A stretch of DNA of 64,000 bases from Oscillospiraceae bacterium (lineage in GTDB: Bacteria; Bacillota; Clostridia; Oscillospirales; Ruminococcaceae), in contig JAFRTG010000035.1 in the NCBI GenBank assembly GCA_017427265.1, positions 46,745 through 110,744 on the forward strand, written 5' to 3'. Below, piece after piece: positions 8,597 to 21,124 of the stretch. The stretch's first letter is position 1. Every line of letters begins with the position of its first letter. Below the pieces are notes generated by a model. It saw only the letters and a list, made by a program, of their open reading frames with translations. It was not told the origin of the DNA and did no database searches. The translations under genes and the position numbers were made by a program.

Positions 8597-10138
8597 ATGA
8601 AACTCAAAAAAACACTCTGCATTCTGGCGGCAGCAAATCTGATTGCAGGAAGCTGCATTGTGCCGTCTGCGGCGGCAGCTGACGAACCGTCTGTCTCACC
8701 GCAGGTAATATACGGTGACGCTGACGAAAGCGGCATTGTGGATGTTTCCGATGCTGTTCTGATTGCAAAATTTGCATCCGCTGATTCCACCGCAAAGATC
8801 ACAGATGCCGGTAAGATCAATGCTGACGTTGATCTGAATGAGGTTGTTGATTCAGATGATCTGACGCAGGTTCTGGAATTCATTGTTCATCTGCGGAAAA
8901 CGCTCGGCGCGCAGACGGTCAATCCGCAGTATCAATCCGTGAACCTGCTTGACGGCATCACGCCGAATACGATCGAAGGCAAAAAGGTTGACGATGCATT
9001 CGTGCTCAGCCAGCTGAATTTCTCATCTGAACTGTTCCGGAACTGCGCGTTTGCAGAGCAGGAAAAGCCGAACCTGCTGATCTCGCCGCTTTCTGTTACG
9101 CAGGCACTCGCTATGACTGCGAACGGCGCCAAGGGCGAAACCAAAAAGCAAATGGAGCAGGTGCTGGGCGGAACGCTGGAAATGAACGCCCTGAACGAAT
9201 ACTACTACGATTACACATCAAATCTTGCTTCTTCTGAAAAGGCGTCCCTTGATCTTGCAAATTCGATCTGGATTCTGGATGATGAATCTGTCATAAAGGT
9301 TCCGCAGGCGTTCCTTCAGACAACAGCAGATTACTATGATTCTGCTGTGTTCCGCGCAGCATTTGACGAAGGTACACTGAACGATATCAATGCATGGATT
9401 TCTGACAATACTCACGGTATGATTCCGCACATGCTTGACCAGATTGATACGGGTAATGTTATGTTCCTCATCAATGCACTCGCATTTGATGCAAAATGGA
9501 GCGAGCCGCTCGAACCGCTCGACCGCAAAGCGAATTTCTATGTCCAGGCGGATATGGTCAAGCCGGTTGATATGATGAAAGGCACAGCCGATGCATATAT
9601 TTCTGATAAATACAGTGCCGGTTTCCTCAAATATTACGAAGGCGGAGACTATGCATTTGCCGCGATCCTTCCGGACGCTGAGCAGGCCGTTACGATTTCC
9701 GATTATATCGGCATGATGTCCGGTGAGTCCCTCAAAGCACTGCTCGACAGCCGCAAGAAAACAGAGGTTCAGGTTTATGTCCCGAAGTTCAGCTATGATT
9801 ATGATATAGTGCTGAATGATACGCTGAGCAGAATGGGAATGGAACTGCCGTTCTTGCCCGCAGCTGATTTCACAGGTCTTGATTCTCTCGGCGGAACGTA
9901 TATTGACTATGTCCTGCATAAAACATTTATCTCAGTGGACGAACTCGGCACAAAAGCCGGTGCGGCAACGGTTGTATCCATGCGAAAGAACAGCATGCCG
10001 CAAACCATCATCCGCCTCGATTGTCCGTTCATCTATATGATTCTGGATATGCACACAAACCTGCCGGTTTTCATGGGCGTTCTGAATGATCCTGCTCCCG
10101 ATATCCAAGCCGGAAAAGTTGCGAATTACGTCAGTTGA
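8597..10138 (+). CDS. Secreted serpin with N-terminal dockerin
   Basis: Serine or cysteine protease inhibitor likely displayed on a cellulosome. The start is set at 8597 because GGGAGG lies eight bases upstream and it opens a signal peptide (MKLKKTLCILAAANLIAGS, cleavage near residue 28). Residues about 39-98 form a type I dockerin with two Ca-binding segments (GDADESGIVDVSDAVLIAKF and NADVDLNEVVDSDDLTQVL). The serpin fold follows to residue 513 and includes NALAFDAKW and the C-terminal FMGVLNDP. The reactive loop hinge GTKAGAATVV is small-residue rich, as in inhibitory serpins; the scissile bond falls near K-N-S. Dockerin-serpins are known from Clostridium thermocellum. It converges on hydF. 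Confidence 0.93.
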   Translation: MKLKKTLCILAAANLIAGSCIVPSAAAADEPSVSPQVIYGDADESGIVDVSDAVLIAKFASADSTAKITDAGKINADVDLNEVVDSDDLTQVLEFIVHLRKTLGAQTVNPQYQSVNLLDGITPNTIEGKKVDDAFVLSQLNFSSELFRNCAFAEQEKPNLLISPLSVTQALAMTANGAKGETKKQMEQVLGGTLEMNALNEYYYDYTSNLASSEKASLDLANSIWILDDESVIKVPQAFLQTTADYYDSAVFRAAFDEGTLNDINAWISDNTHGMIPHMLDQIDTGNVMFLINALAFDAKWSEPLEPLDRKANFYVQADMVKPVDMMKGTADAYISDKYSAGFLKYYEGGDYAFAAILPDAEQAVTISDYIGMMSGESLKALLDSRKKTEVQVYVPKFSYDYDIVLNDTLSRMGMELPFLPAADFTGLDSLGGTYIDYVLHKTFISVDELGTKAGAATVVSMRKNSMPQTIIRLDCPFIYMILDMHTNLPVFMGVLNDPAPDIQAGKVANYVS

Positions 10139-10154
10139 TGCAATGTATCAATAC

Positions 10155-10185
10155 AAAAGCCGGAGAAACTGCTCTCCGGCTTTTT
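10155..10185. terminator. Bidirectional terminator between serpin and hydF
   Basis: Arms AAAAGCCGGAGA (10155-10166) and TCTCCGGCTTTTT (10173-10185) with a six-base loop. A-run on one side and T-run on the other let it serve both converging genes. Confidence 0.9.
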
Positions 10186-10188
10186 GTG

Positions 10189-11382
10189 TTATAATAATGT
10201 ATCTCCCATGAGTGAGCGTTCGAGAATCCCGCTGCATGCGGCCAAAACGGTGCCGTAATTCGTAAACGGAACGCCCTGTGACATAGCCGTGCGCATTCTC
10301 CAAAGCATTTCCCGTTCTGTTCGCATACATCCGCCGCAATGAATGACAAGCGCATACAGCGAAAGATCCTCCGGAAATGTACCGCCGGAGCAATAAGAAA
10401 GGCAGAATTCTTTTCCGGTAAAGCGCTGAATCGCTTTGGGCAGCTTGACAGTACCGATATCATTGCACTGCCTGTGATGCGTGCAGCCCTCTGCAATCAG
10501 AACCGATGCGCCGTCCGGCAGCGCCTGCAATGCCTGCACACCGGCTACGGCGGTTTTCAGAAAGCCTTTATATCGCGCCATCAGAATCGAAAACGAGGTG
10601 AGCGGCACGGTATCCGGAACCGCAGCGGACACAGCAGCAAATGCCTGACTGTCCGTCACGACCATCCGCGGGGGCGTTTTCAGTGATTGCAGCAGTCCCG
10701 GCAGCTGTTCCGGCTGGGTCAGCAGCGGACATGCACCTGCATCCAGAATTTCACGCAAAGTCAGCTGCTGCGGCAAAATCAATCTTCCCTTCGGGGCTGA
10801 CTCATCAATCGGTGTCACAAGCACGACTGCATCCCCTGTTTGAATCAGGTCACGGATCAGAAACCGCTCCGGCGCATCCTGATTTGCCAGCGCGCCAAGT
10901 GCTTCTTTCAGTTCATGAATCCCCTCACCGGTCTGTGCGCTGACATAAAAACTGTTTTTCGGGAGCTGCGCAGGTTGCTCAGCGAGCATATCGGATTTGC
11001 TCAGTGCCACAAGATACGGCGTATGCTCCTGCTCAAACAATGCGATCAGTTCGCGGTCAGTATCCGATAACGAAGCCGAAGCATCCGTCACCAGAACTGC
11101 AATATCCGTGCGGTAAAGCTCCCGCTTGGTCTTTTCAATTCGCTGTGCGCCGAGCTGCGCATCATTGTCATCAAAGCCCGCGGTGTCGGTAATCAGAACC
11201 GGACCGAGCGGAAGAAGCTCCATACTTTTGCTGACAGCATCGGTTGTTGTTCCCGCGACCGGCGACACAATGGATACATCCTGACCGGTCAATGCATTGA
11301 CCAGGCTGGATTTTCCGGCATTGCGCGCACCGAAAAATCCGATATGAATCCGCTCAGAGGCGGGTGTTTGTTCCAGACTCAT
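10189..11382 (-). CDS. hydF: [FeFe]-hydrogenase maturation GTPase HydF
   Basis: Scaffold GTPase that carries the 2Fe precursor made by HydE and HydG and transfers it to the hydrogenase. The 397-residue protein has an N-terminal GTPase domain (P-loop GARNAGKS near residue 20, DTAGFDD switch II, SKSD in the NKXD position), a dimerisation domain, and a C-terminal cluster domain with the diagnostic ligands CTHH (C-x-H) and, about 50 residues later, HCGGC. The GAGTAT upstream of the ATG is a weak ribosome site. hydE, hydG and the hydrogenase are not in this window. The gene implies fermentative hydrogen metabolism. Confidence 0.95.
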   Translation of the reverse strand: MSLEQTPASERIHIGFFGARNAGKSSLVNALTGQDVSIVSPVAGTTTDAVSKSMELLPLGPVLITDTAGFDDNDAQLGAQRIEKTKRELYRTDIAVLVTDASASLSDTDRELIALFEQEHTPYLVALSKSDMLAEQPAQLPKNSFYVSAQTGEGIHELKEALGALANQDAPERFLIRDLIQTGDAVVLVTPIDESAPKGRLILPQQLTLREILDAGACPLLTQPEQLPGLLQSLKTPPRMVVTDSQAFAAVSAAVPDTVPLTSFSILMARYKGFLKTAVAGVQALQALPDGASVLIAEGCTHHRQCNDIGTVKLPKAIQRFTGKEFCLSYCSGGTFPEDLSLYALVIHCGGCMRTEREMLWRMRTAMSQGVPFTNYGTVLAACSGILERSLMGDTLL

Positions 11383-11398
11383 AATATACTCCTGATAA

Positions 11399-11424
11399 AA
11401 CAGGCGGCAAAATTGCCGCCTGTT
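11399..11424 (-). terminator. Hairpin between the cellulase gene and hydF
   Basis: Perfect 12-bp arms AACAGGCGGCAA and TTGCCGCCTGTT with a two-base centre. On the minus strand the stem is followed by TTATCAGG, so the U tract is short. It may terminate or attenuate the cellulase transcript before hydF, whose start lies 17 bases farther on. Confidence 0.6.
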
Positions 11425-11434
11425 TGTGTTGAAT

Positions 11435-13240
11435 TTACTGCGGTGCTTTCAGACCGGTTTCGTCAATCAGTTTTGCAATGTACTTCAGGATGACAGTAAT
11501 ATCATCCGAATCAACGCCCTTCTTGCCGTCGCAGTCTGCATTCACAAGACCGTGATCGGTAATTTGTGCAGAGCTGTCACCGCTGGAGAACTTCGCAACC
11601 AGAACAGCATCGGATACATCAACCGACTTGTCAAGGTTGGCGTCTCCAAGACGGTACCATTCTTCTGAAGGACCTGATGTGCTTGTGGAAACCGTCTGCG
11701 AAACAGTCGTTGTGACGGTTGTTTCACTCGTCGTTTTGACTGTCTCGGAAAGCGTCGTTGCGGTCGTAACGGTCGTTGTGGCGGTCGTAGCAGTTGTCGT
11801 CTTGGTGACCGGCGGATTCGTATGTGTTCCGCTATAGTATTCGCTCAGCGACTGGCCGTTTGCGCCCACCTTATACTTATGGTCAAGGCTGATAAATACG
11901 CCGTTTTCATCCTGCCAGAGTGCCGGCTTGACGAGATTGTATTTATCCATATCCCATGTTGTCATGTCCTCAAGGACAAGTCCGCCGGTATCGCCGGAAT
12001 TCCAGTTATAGCACCAGAATGTGTGATGGATGTGCTTTTCGATCATATAGTCGCGGAGAACCTTCATCCATTCCTGGTTTGCACCGGAACCGTCATGCTC
12101 CTTATCAATGAAGCCGCCCCATTCGCCCATCAGAAGCGGCGCGATGTTCTCCTCACAGATGTATGCCCAGGTATCGAGCCAGTATTCATCCAGCAGAGAC
12201 TGCCGGTCAAAATCATAACCGGAAATGGTATTTCCTTGTCCAACAAGATGGAACCACGACTGCGGGTGAACAAGCGGGCCGTAATCATGCGGCGAATAGA
12301 CGATATGACTTTTCAGCTTTTCGTCCAGCGGGAGTTTTTTGACACCACGGAGATTTCCGCCCCACCATGCGCCGAAAACTTTGCTCGGCTCACCGTAGTG
12401 CGCATAATCGACCGACGGCGTTGTCCAGTCAGCGCCTCTGTCGAAATCCGGATAGCATTCGATACCTTCGACCATAATCAGAAGGTTTGGATTTCCGGAG
12501 AGACAGGCCTCAGCGCCGCGTTCAGCAGCATATTTCCAGTTGTTTTCGTCCTTGCTTTCGTCCCACTTGGCAAATTTGCCCTCTTCGGGCTTGCCGTGCG
12601 GTTCGTTTTTCAGGTCGATCGCAATGATCGTATCGTCATTCTTGTAAGTATCGCAGAACCATTCCAATGCGGTGAGCCAGTCTTTGGTACCGAAATTCTC
12701 ATCGTACCACAGCGGATAAGTATGGCCGCCTGCATTGGTTGTGGCGCAGTGAATGTCAATCATGATCTTAATGCCGCATTCCTTGCACCATTCAACAGCC
12801 TGATTCCATACATCTAAACTGTACTTCGGCGTGCCGCCGGCAACACCCTCGATTGTCAGCTCCGGATTCTCCCATTCACCGACTTTAATGATCGGATCCG
12901 GTTTTTTATTCTTCCATTGGATAAGAATTTCTGTAGACATCGGAACACGGAGCAGATTGAAGCCGTGATCCGCAATATCCTGCAAATCCTTATGCAGATT
13001 GGAATTCCAGACGCCGTCGAATACCTGCGAGCCGACATTGTAGCCGAACCAGTTGACACCGGTCATCCAGACTTCATTGCCGTTCATATCAACGACCTTG
13101 TCGCCCTCCACATGCAGCCAGTCGTCCTGCGTATCGTCCGCAGCAAATGCAGACGTGCCGGGACAGGTTGCTGCGATTCCGTGTGACGCCAGCATGACAG
13201 CCGCAGTCAGAATTGCCGCAAACTTTTTCATCCTTTTCAT
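11435..13240 (-). CDS. Cellulosomal GH5 endoglucanase with C-terminal dockerin
   Basis: Secreted glycoside hydrolase family 5 enzyme, most likely an endo-beta-1,4-glucanase. I choose the ATG at 13240 (AGAGGGG seven bases upstream) over a TTG two codons earlier. The 601 residues comprise a signal peptide to about residue 33, the GH5 barrel (about 40-460) with acid/base Glu in DLKNEPHG (near 213) and nucleophile Glu in LLMGEWGGF (near 373), a Thr-rich linker (about 475-520), and a type I dockerin (about 528-595) with GDANLDKSVDVSDAVLVAKF and NADCDGKKGVDSDDITVIL. The dockerin repeats resemble those of the serpin, suggesting the same cohesin partner. Other GH5 specificities cannot be excluded. 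Confidence 0.93.
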   Translation of the reverse strand: MKRMKKFAAILTAAVMLASHGIAATCPGTSAFAADDTQDDWLHVEGDKVVDMNGNEVWMTGVNWFGYNVGSQVFDGVWNSNLHKDLQDIADHGFNLLRVPMSTEILIQWKNKKPDPIIKVGEWENPELTIEGVAGGTPKYSLDVWNQAVEWCKECGIKIMIDIHCATTNAGGHTYPLWYDENFGTKDWLTALEWFCDTYKNDDTIIAIDLKNEPHGKPEEGKFAKWDESKDENNWKYAAERGAEACLSGNPNLLIMVEGIECYPDFDRGADWTTPSVDYAHYGEPSKVFGAWWGGNLRGVKKLPLDEKLKSHIVYSPHDYGPLVHPQSWFHLVGQGNTISGYDFDRQSLLDEYWLDTWAYICEENIAPLLMGEWGGFIDKEHDGSGANQEWMKVLRDYMIEKHIHHTFWCYNWNSGDTGGLVLEDMTTWDMDKYNLVKPALWQDENGVFISLDHKYKVGANGQSLSEYYSGTHTNPPVTKTTTATTATTTVTTATTLSETVKTTSETTVTTTVSQTVSTSTSGPSEEWYRLGDANLDKSVDVSDAVLVAKFSSGDSSAQITDHGLVNADCDGKKGVDSDDITVILKYIAKLIDETGLKAPQ

Positions 13241-13280
13241 ATGCAAACCCCTCTTTTTGCATGATTTATTGAATCAGTTT

Positions 13281-13964
13281 TCACTGCTGATTCCGTTTTT
13301 CTCTGCAATACAGAATACCTGCCGCCGCAATCAGAATACAGGCAGCTGCCGCGCAGGCCGCGCAGACAAAGGCCTTTTTCCTGACTGCGGAATAATCTGT
13401 CTGTGCAATCAGATACACTGTTTCACATGCTTTGGAAAAGCGTCCCGTATATGCTTCTCCGTACCATTCCGAGAATATGCGCCGGACATCCTCCGGCATG
13501 GACCGGATGATTCCGGATGCCTGAAATGTCACCGCTGGCTTTGTCACGGCACGGAGATCTGCTTTCCGGCCGTCCTTTTCGACCGTTTCCAGCAAAGCTG
13601 CGTGATACTGTTCACACGCCTCAGCCAGACGGTCAAGCTGTTCGTATTCCTCCTGTCGGCCGGTCTCATAAAGCATGAGCTTACCGTCCGGCCGCGAAAA
13701 AACATAGTACCGGGATACAGGATGCGCAGATGCTGAAAATCCGTACACCGTATTCCGCACAGTCTGCTCGGCAATGCATCCGTCTGTATTGTCCAGAACG
13801 CCTTCCGCTAAATATCCCTCACGGAGCATTTGCGGTGTGAGCGCTTGCAGACTGCCGATCTCATTTCGTTGAATCTGCAGAAACGGCCGAAGAGAAGCAG
13901 AAAACAGTACGGCAGCACATGCAGCGGGCAGCGCTGCTGCGGCAATTATGCCGGATTTTTTCAT
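13281..13964 (-). CDS. Membrane-anchored protein of unknown function
   Basis: Not recognised. The start at 13964 is chosen because GAGAGGTG precedes it; the frame extends to 14003 without support. The 227 residues have an N-terminal signal anchor (MKKSGIIAAAALPAACAAV), an extracytoplasmic domain of about 165 residues with FSRPDGKLMLYETGRQEEYEQ, and a C-terminal hydrophobic helix (about residues 193-213) ending in basic residues. That topology places the middle domain outside the cell. It starts 44 bases after atpC with no terminator in between and ends 40 bases before the cellulase start, so it may be cotranscribed with either. Confidence 0.7.
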   Translation of the reverse strand: MKKSGIIAAAALPAACAAVLFSASLRPFLQIQRNEIGSLQALTPQMLREGYLAEGVLDNTDGCIAEQTVRNTVYGFSASAHPVSRYYVFSRPDGKLMLYETGRQEEYEQLDRLAEACEQYHAALLETVEKDGRKADLRAVTKPAVTFQASGIIRSMPEDVRRIFSEWYGEAYTGRFSKACETVYLIAQTDYSAVRKKAFVCAACAAAACILIAAAGILYCREKRNQQ

Positions 13965-14008
13965 GCTGTTCACCTCTCTGTCCGATTCACCTGACAGGAA
14001 CAAACGAG

Positions 14009-15897
<1,889 letters not shown>

Positions 15898-15921
15898 TCA
15901 GATTACAACGCGGAGCCGCAT

Positions 15922-16788
15922 TTACCCCTGCGCATTCGCGCCGGATACGATTTCCGTCAGCTCCTGCGTGATGGACGCCTGCCGCGCGCGGTTGTATTTC
16001 AGCGAGAGATCGTCGATCATCTCCTGCGCATTGTCGGAAGCATTTTCCATTGCCATTCTTCGTGCCGCCTGTTCGGAAGCATAGGTATCGACAATCGTGC
16101 AATAGAGAATACCTGCCAGATACTGCGGTATCAGGGAATCAAACACGGCCTCCGGACTCGGCTCATAGTGCGTAAGGCTCCGGACGCCGGGATTCAGTTC
16201 CATGTTCGGAACCGGAATCACCTGCATCTGACGGGCTTCCTGGGAAAGCGGCGACACCATATTCGTGAAGAAAACGTCAACGAGCGCAAGATGTCCCTGA
16301 TCGAACAAATGCACAATATGCTGCGCCATATGCAGCGCGGTATATGTCGAAATGGTCTCGCCGACGTTGTCAAACGTACCGAGCACGCGCTTGGTTGTTT
16401 TGGCATAGTGTTCAGACGCCTTCTTGCCGACCGTCATGAGAATGACCTCACGCCCCTCCGCTTCCAGCTCGCGGATGCGCTGGTCAGCAAGACGGAACAC
16501 ATTGATATTGAAACCGCCCGCAAGACCGCGGTCGCCGGCAATGACGACAAGCAGTGCAGCGCCCTCCTCCCGGAGCTCCGTATAAGCGGAATGGAACCCA
16601 ACCGCCTCGGAAGCGACCTCGCTCATGGTCTCATAGAGCAGATTGAAGAACGGAACTGCCTGCTCGGCGCGAGCCTTTGCACGCCGGAGCTTGGAGGAAG
16701 AAACGAGCTCCATTGCCTTTGTGATCTGCATGGTGCTTTCCACGCTCTTGATCCGGCGCTTGATTGCCTTCATATTGGAAGCAGCCAA
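15922..16788 (-). CDS. atpG: ATP synthase gamma subunit
   Basis: Rotor shaft of F1. The 288 residues start MAASNMKAIKRRIKSVESTM, followed by the conserved QITKAMELVSSSKLRRA helix, the central GDRGLAGGFN segment, and a C-terminal helix ending in SITQELTEIVSGANA. The 84-base gap to atpD and 15-base gap from atpA have no terminator, so it is within the operon. Confidence 0.97.
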   Translation of the reverse strand: MAASNMKAIKRRIKSVESTMQITKAMELVSSSKLRRAKARAEQAVPFFNLLYETMSEVASEAVGFHSAYTELREEGAALLVVIAGDRGLAGGFNINVFRLADQRIRELEAEGREVILMTVGKKASEHYAKTTKRVLGTFDNVGETISTYTALHMAQHIVHLFDQGHLALVDVFFTNMVSPLSQEARQMQVIPVPNMELNPGVRSLTHYEPSPEAVFDSLIPQYLAGILYCTIVDTYASEQAARRMAMENASDNAQEMIDDLSLKYNRARQASITQELTEIVSGANAQG

Positions 16789-16803
16789 AGTTCACCCCTC
16801 CAA

Positions 16804-18309
16804 TCAGACAAATCGTTTTACAAATTCTGCAATCGCATTTTTCAGTTCAGCCTCGGTATCCGGCGCGAGTTTGCCGGTTTCCTCGATTGCATCAATGATA
16901 TCGCTGTGCGTTTCGTTGATCTCCTGCAAAAGCGCAGTTTCAAATTCAGCAACACGCTTGACCGGAACATCCCGCAGCAGATTGTTCGTAACTGCGTAAA
17001 GAATCACAACCTGATCCGGTGCGGAAAGCGGACTGCTCTTGCCCTGCTTGAGCACCTCCACAACGCGCTCGCCAATGGCAAGCCGTTCCTTCGTATCCTT
17101 GTCCAGATCGGAACCGAACTGTGAGAAGGCCTGCAGTTCACGGTACTGCGAATAGGTCAGCTTCAGTGAACCGGAAACCTTTTTCATCGCAGGAATCTGT
17201 GCTGCAGAGCCGACACGGGAAACCGAAATACCCGGGTTGACAGCCGGACGCACACCGGCATTGAACAGATCCGTTTCAAGGAAGATCTGTCCGTCGGTGA
17301 TGGAGATGACATTCGTCGGAATGTAAGCCGAAACGTCACCGGCCTGCGTTTCAATGATCGGCAGAGCGGTCAGTGAACCGCCGCCGTAATTCTCATTCAG
17401 GCAGCAGGCGCGCTCCAGCAGACGGGAATGCAGATAGAACACGTCGCCGGGATAGGCCTCGCGTCCAGGCGGACGCTTCAGCAGCAGCGAAAGTGTTCTG
17501 TATGCAACCGCGTGCTTGGAAAGATCATCGTAAATAATCAGAACATCCTTGCCCTGATTGGTGAAATACTCACCCATCGTGCAGCCGGAATACGGTGCAA
17601 TGTACTGCAGCGGCGCCAGCTCGGAAGCCGTCGCAGAGACAACAATCGTATAGGCCATAGCCTCAGCCCTGGTCAGCGTCTCTACAACATTTGCAACGGT
17701 CGAACGCTTCTGACCGATTGCAACATAAATGCAGATCACATCTTTGCCCTTTTGATTCATGATCGTATCAAGAGCGATTGTGGTCTTGCCGGTCTGGCGG
17801 TCGCCGATAATCAGCTCACGCTGTCCTCTGCCGATCGGAATCATGGAGTCGATTGCCTTGATACCGGTCTGCAGCGGCTCATGAACAGATTTTCTCGTAA
17901 TGATGCCGGGTGCGATTTTTTCGATCGGCATCGTCTGTTTGGTGAGAACCGGTCCTTTGCCGTCGATCGGTTCGCCGAGCGCATTGACGACACGGCCGAG
18001 CAGCTCCTCACCGACCGGAACGGAAACAATGCGTCCGGTACGCTTTACGGTCGCGCCTTCCTTGATATTGTGATCGGAACCAAGCAGAACCGCACCGACA
18101 AAATCATGCTCCAGATTCAGTGCCATTCCGGAGACGCCGCCTTCAAATTCGAGCAGCTCGCCGGACATACACTGTTCCAGACCGTGCACATTTGCAATGC
18201 CGTCTCCGACAGTGATTACCGTTCCGACATCGGCAAGGTTCAGCTTCGCCTCATAGTTCTTCAGCTGTTCCTTGATGATGCCGGTGATTTCATCTGGTCT
18301 TAAATTCAT
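16804..18309 (-). CDS. atpA: ATP synthase alpha subunit
   Basis: Non-catalytic nucleotide-binding F1 subunit. The frame extends to 18357, but the conserved N-terminus [16 protein letters not shown] at 18309 with GAGGGA upstream is the likely start, giving 501 residues. The P-loop is GDRQTGKT, with [17 protein letters not shown], the ALDTIMNQ helix, [17 protein letters not shown] (Walker B) and the arginine-finger region [16 protein letters not shown] all present. Confidence 0.97.
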   Translation of the reverse strand: MNLRPDEITGIIKEQLKNYEAKLNLADVGTVITVGDGIANVHGLEQCMSGELLEFEGGVSGMALNLEHDFVGAVLLGSDHNIKEGATVKRTGRIVSVPVGEELLGRVVNALGEPIDGKGPVLTKQTMPIEKIAPGIITRKSVHEPLQTGIKAIDSMIPIGRGQRELIIGDRQTGKTTIALDTIMNQKGKDVICIYVAIGQKRSTVANVVETLTRAEAMAYTIVVSATASELAPLQYIAPYSGCTMGEYFTNQGKDVLIIYDDLSKHAVAYRTLSLLLKRPPGREAYPGDVFYLHSRLLERACCLNENYGGGSLTALPIIETQAGDVSAYIPTNVISITDGQIFLETDLFNAGVRPAVNPGISVSRVGSAAQIPAMKKVSGSLKLTYSQYRELQAFSQFGSDLDKDTKERLAIGERVVEVLKQGKSSPLSAPDQVVILYAVTNNLLRDVPVKRVAEFETALLQEINETHSDIIDAIEETGKLAPDTEAELKNAIAEFVKRFV

Positions 18310-18379
18310 TATAATCCCTCTGTAGATATATTTCGCTGTGTACAGCCGCAGCCGCACCGTTCAGGCACGGAATCCGCGG

Positions 18380-18910
18380 TTATCCGAGCTTTTCACGCAG
18401 CGCATCCAGCCGGTATTTCAGGCTGTTGTCAATCTGGGTATCGCCGTACTGCACGATGACGCCGCCGAGCACCGAGCGGTCAATCCGCTCCGTAATCCGG
18501 ACGGTTTTCCGCAGCTTGGCTTCCAGCGCACTGCGCAGGCGCTCCTTCTGTCCGGGACTCATTGCAACAGCAGTCGTCACAGTGACCTCTGCCATGTTCT
18601 GATAATCGAGCATCTGCGCATCGAATTCATCGGCAATCTCGCCGAGAAACGGAATGCGTCCGTGGTCGATCAGCAGAAACAGCAGTCTGCACGCAAGACC
18701 TTCTTTTCCGAAGATCTTCTCCGCAATCCCGATCCGTTCGCTGACGGAAACCGTCGGCAGGGAAAGCAGCCTGACAAGCTCCGGATTCAGTGAAAAGAGC
18801 ACTGCCGTCTGCCGCAGATCGGAACGTGTCTGCTGCAGAACCGCATCGCCCTGTTCATTTGCAAGTGAGAACAGCGCATTTGCGTAAACCGCCGAAACCT
18901 CTGAGCTCAC
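18380..18910 (-). CDS. atpH: ATP synthase delta subunit
   Basis: Peripheral-stalk subunit joining F1 to the b subunits. The 176 residues show the family N-terminus (VYANALFSLANEQGD), a helical domain, and the C-terminal signature DRSVLGGVIVQYGDTQIDNSLKYRL. The start overlaps the atpF stop (four bases), showing coupling. Normal length. Confidence 0.95.
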   Translation of the reverse strand: MSSEVSAVYANALFSLANEQGDAVLQQTRSDLRQTAVLFSLNPELVRLLSLPTVSVSERIGIAEKIFGKEGLACRLLFLLIDHGRIPFLGEIADEFDAQMLDYQNMAEVTVTTAVAMSPGQKERLRSALEAKLRKTVRITERIDRSVLGGVIVQYGDTQIDNSLKYRLDALREKLG

Positions 18911-19407
18911 TGCACATCACCCACCGAATCTATAAATTCATCAATCAGTCTTTCATGATCGGCCTGATTGATTTCCCGCTCCATGACCTTCTCTGCAACC
19001 ATCACGGCCAGACCGGAAACCTCAGAGCGCAGCTGGCTTTCCGCACGGTGCTTTTCGCGCTCCAGTTCATCCCGGTTCGCCTGCAGGATTGCAGCAGCCT
19101 CGGATTTCGCGTCCGCAATGATTTCCTCAGAGCGCAGCTGCGCCTTTCTGGTCGCCTTGCGAAGCATTTCAGCGGATTCCTCTTTCGTCTGCTGCAGCTT
19201 CTCGGTATATGCCGTTTCGGCAGCTTCCGCACGTTCGCGGGCATCCTCGGCATCCTTCAGCGATTTGTCAACCGCCTCCTGCCGTTCAGACAGAATCTTC
19301 TGAACAGGCTTGAAAAGAAAATGCTTCAGCGCGAAAAAGAGAATCATCAGGTTAATCCATGAAAACAGGATCGTACCGATATCAATGGATAAAAATCCAA
19401 GTTTCAT
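18907..19407 (-). CDS. atpF: ATP synthase b subunit
   Basis: Peripheral-stalk subunit: one N-terminal membrane helix (about residues 10-30, GTILFSWINLMILFFALKHF) followed by a long charged helix rich in Glu, Lys and Ala that dimerises along F1. At 166 residues it has the usual length. The arrangement b-delta-alpha is canonical. Confidence 0.95.
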   Translation of the reverse strand: MKLGFLSIDIGTILFSWINLMILFFALKHFLFKPVQKILSERQEAVDKSLKDAEDARERAEAAETAYTEKLQQTKEESAEMLRKATRKAQLRSEEIIADAKSEAAAILQANRDELEREKHRAESQLRSEVSGLAVMVAEKVMEREINQADHERLIDEFIDSVGDVQ

Positions 19408-19449
19408 TCAGTATCAGCCTCTCTTACTGTATCTTACTGTGTTCGCTTA

Positions 19450-20514
<1,065 letters not shown>

Positions 20515-20518
<4 letters not shown>

Positions 20519-20943
20519 TTTTGTTTTTTCTCACCTCTTTTTTGGCCGGACTGCCGGCCGGTGCGGGAAAAAAGAGCACCGGTCGTATAAATCAGCCGCG
20601 GATACAGCATCGGAATCACAACCGCAAGCGGAGATATTTCAGTACGGAATACCACCGCTGCACCGAATCCGACTGCAAATATCAGCAGCCTGATTGCGTA
20701 GGATACCTGATAACGCCGCTGGCTTGTCGCGCCGTAGCGCTTTGCATCGTCCTCCACGCGCCGGACACTCTGCCGCAGCAGAAGCAGCGAGCCGAACAGC
20801 CCAGCTGTTCCGATCACAAGCCCGAGTGCAAACCGCAGCGTCACGCCAAGGAACAGGATACTCAGCAAATATGCAGCAATATCAAGGAATACGGCACGTT
20901 TCATGAGCATCGTCAATTCCTGCCGTATCGGATCCGACGACAT
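20515..20943 (-). CDS. atpI: ATP synthase subunit I-like protein
   Basis: Small membrane protein at the head of the ATP synthase operon, where the assembly factor AtpI normally sits. The 142 residues have four hydrophobic segments in two pairs separated by a basic linker (RRVEDDAKRYGATSQRRYQ), matching the AtpI fold, although sequence is weakly conserved. The C-terminus is very basic. GGGGGC upstream of the ATG serves as ribosome site. It overlaps atpB by four bases. The family assignment rests on position and topology. Confidence 0.8.
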
Positions 20944-20974
20944 AGAAACGCCCCCTTCTTCCGGATTCTCTCAC

Positions 20975-21003
20975 AGTATACCATAAATCGCGGAAAAATG
21001 CAA
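20975..21003 (-). promoter_or_regulatory. Proximal promoter of the ATP synthase operon (P2)
   Basis: Read on the minus strand: TTGCAT (21003-20998), 17-bp spacer, TATACT (20980-20975). It lies 32 bases before the atpI start, downstream of the hairpin at 21067-21103, so it can drive the operon even if the upstream transcript stops there. Confidence 0.7.
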
Positions 21004-21066
21004 TGGGCAAACCGAACGAACTATCCAAAAGTCAGACAGAATCCGCCCTGTTCCGGAATCGGGTAT

Positions 21067-21103
21067 ACACAAAAACCGCCCTATCAGCAGAACTGATAAG
21101 GCG
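21067..21103 (-). terminator. Terminator-like hairpin between the two atp promoters
   Basis: On the minus strand: CGCC-TTATCAG type stem of ten pairs with one A/C mismatch, five-base loop, then GTTTTTGTGT. It begins about 15 bases after the expected start of the P1 transcript and no coding frame precedes it, so it either attenuates the operon or ends a short RNA. Confidence 0.75.
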
Positions 21104-21124
21104 CGTCATTGCAATCCTCAAAAA

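Noticed and set aside
11690-11820. Low-complexity GT-rich repeat as a possible minisatellite or CRISPR-like array
   Set aside because: It is the Thr-linker codons of the GH5 cellulase; units are irregular and have no spacers.
13247-13280. Small hairpin (GAATCAG/CTGATTC) as a terminator after the 13281 gene
   Set aside because: Seven pairs only and no U-run; too weak to call.
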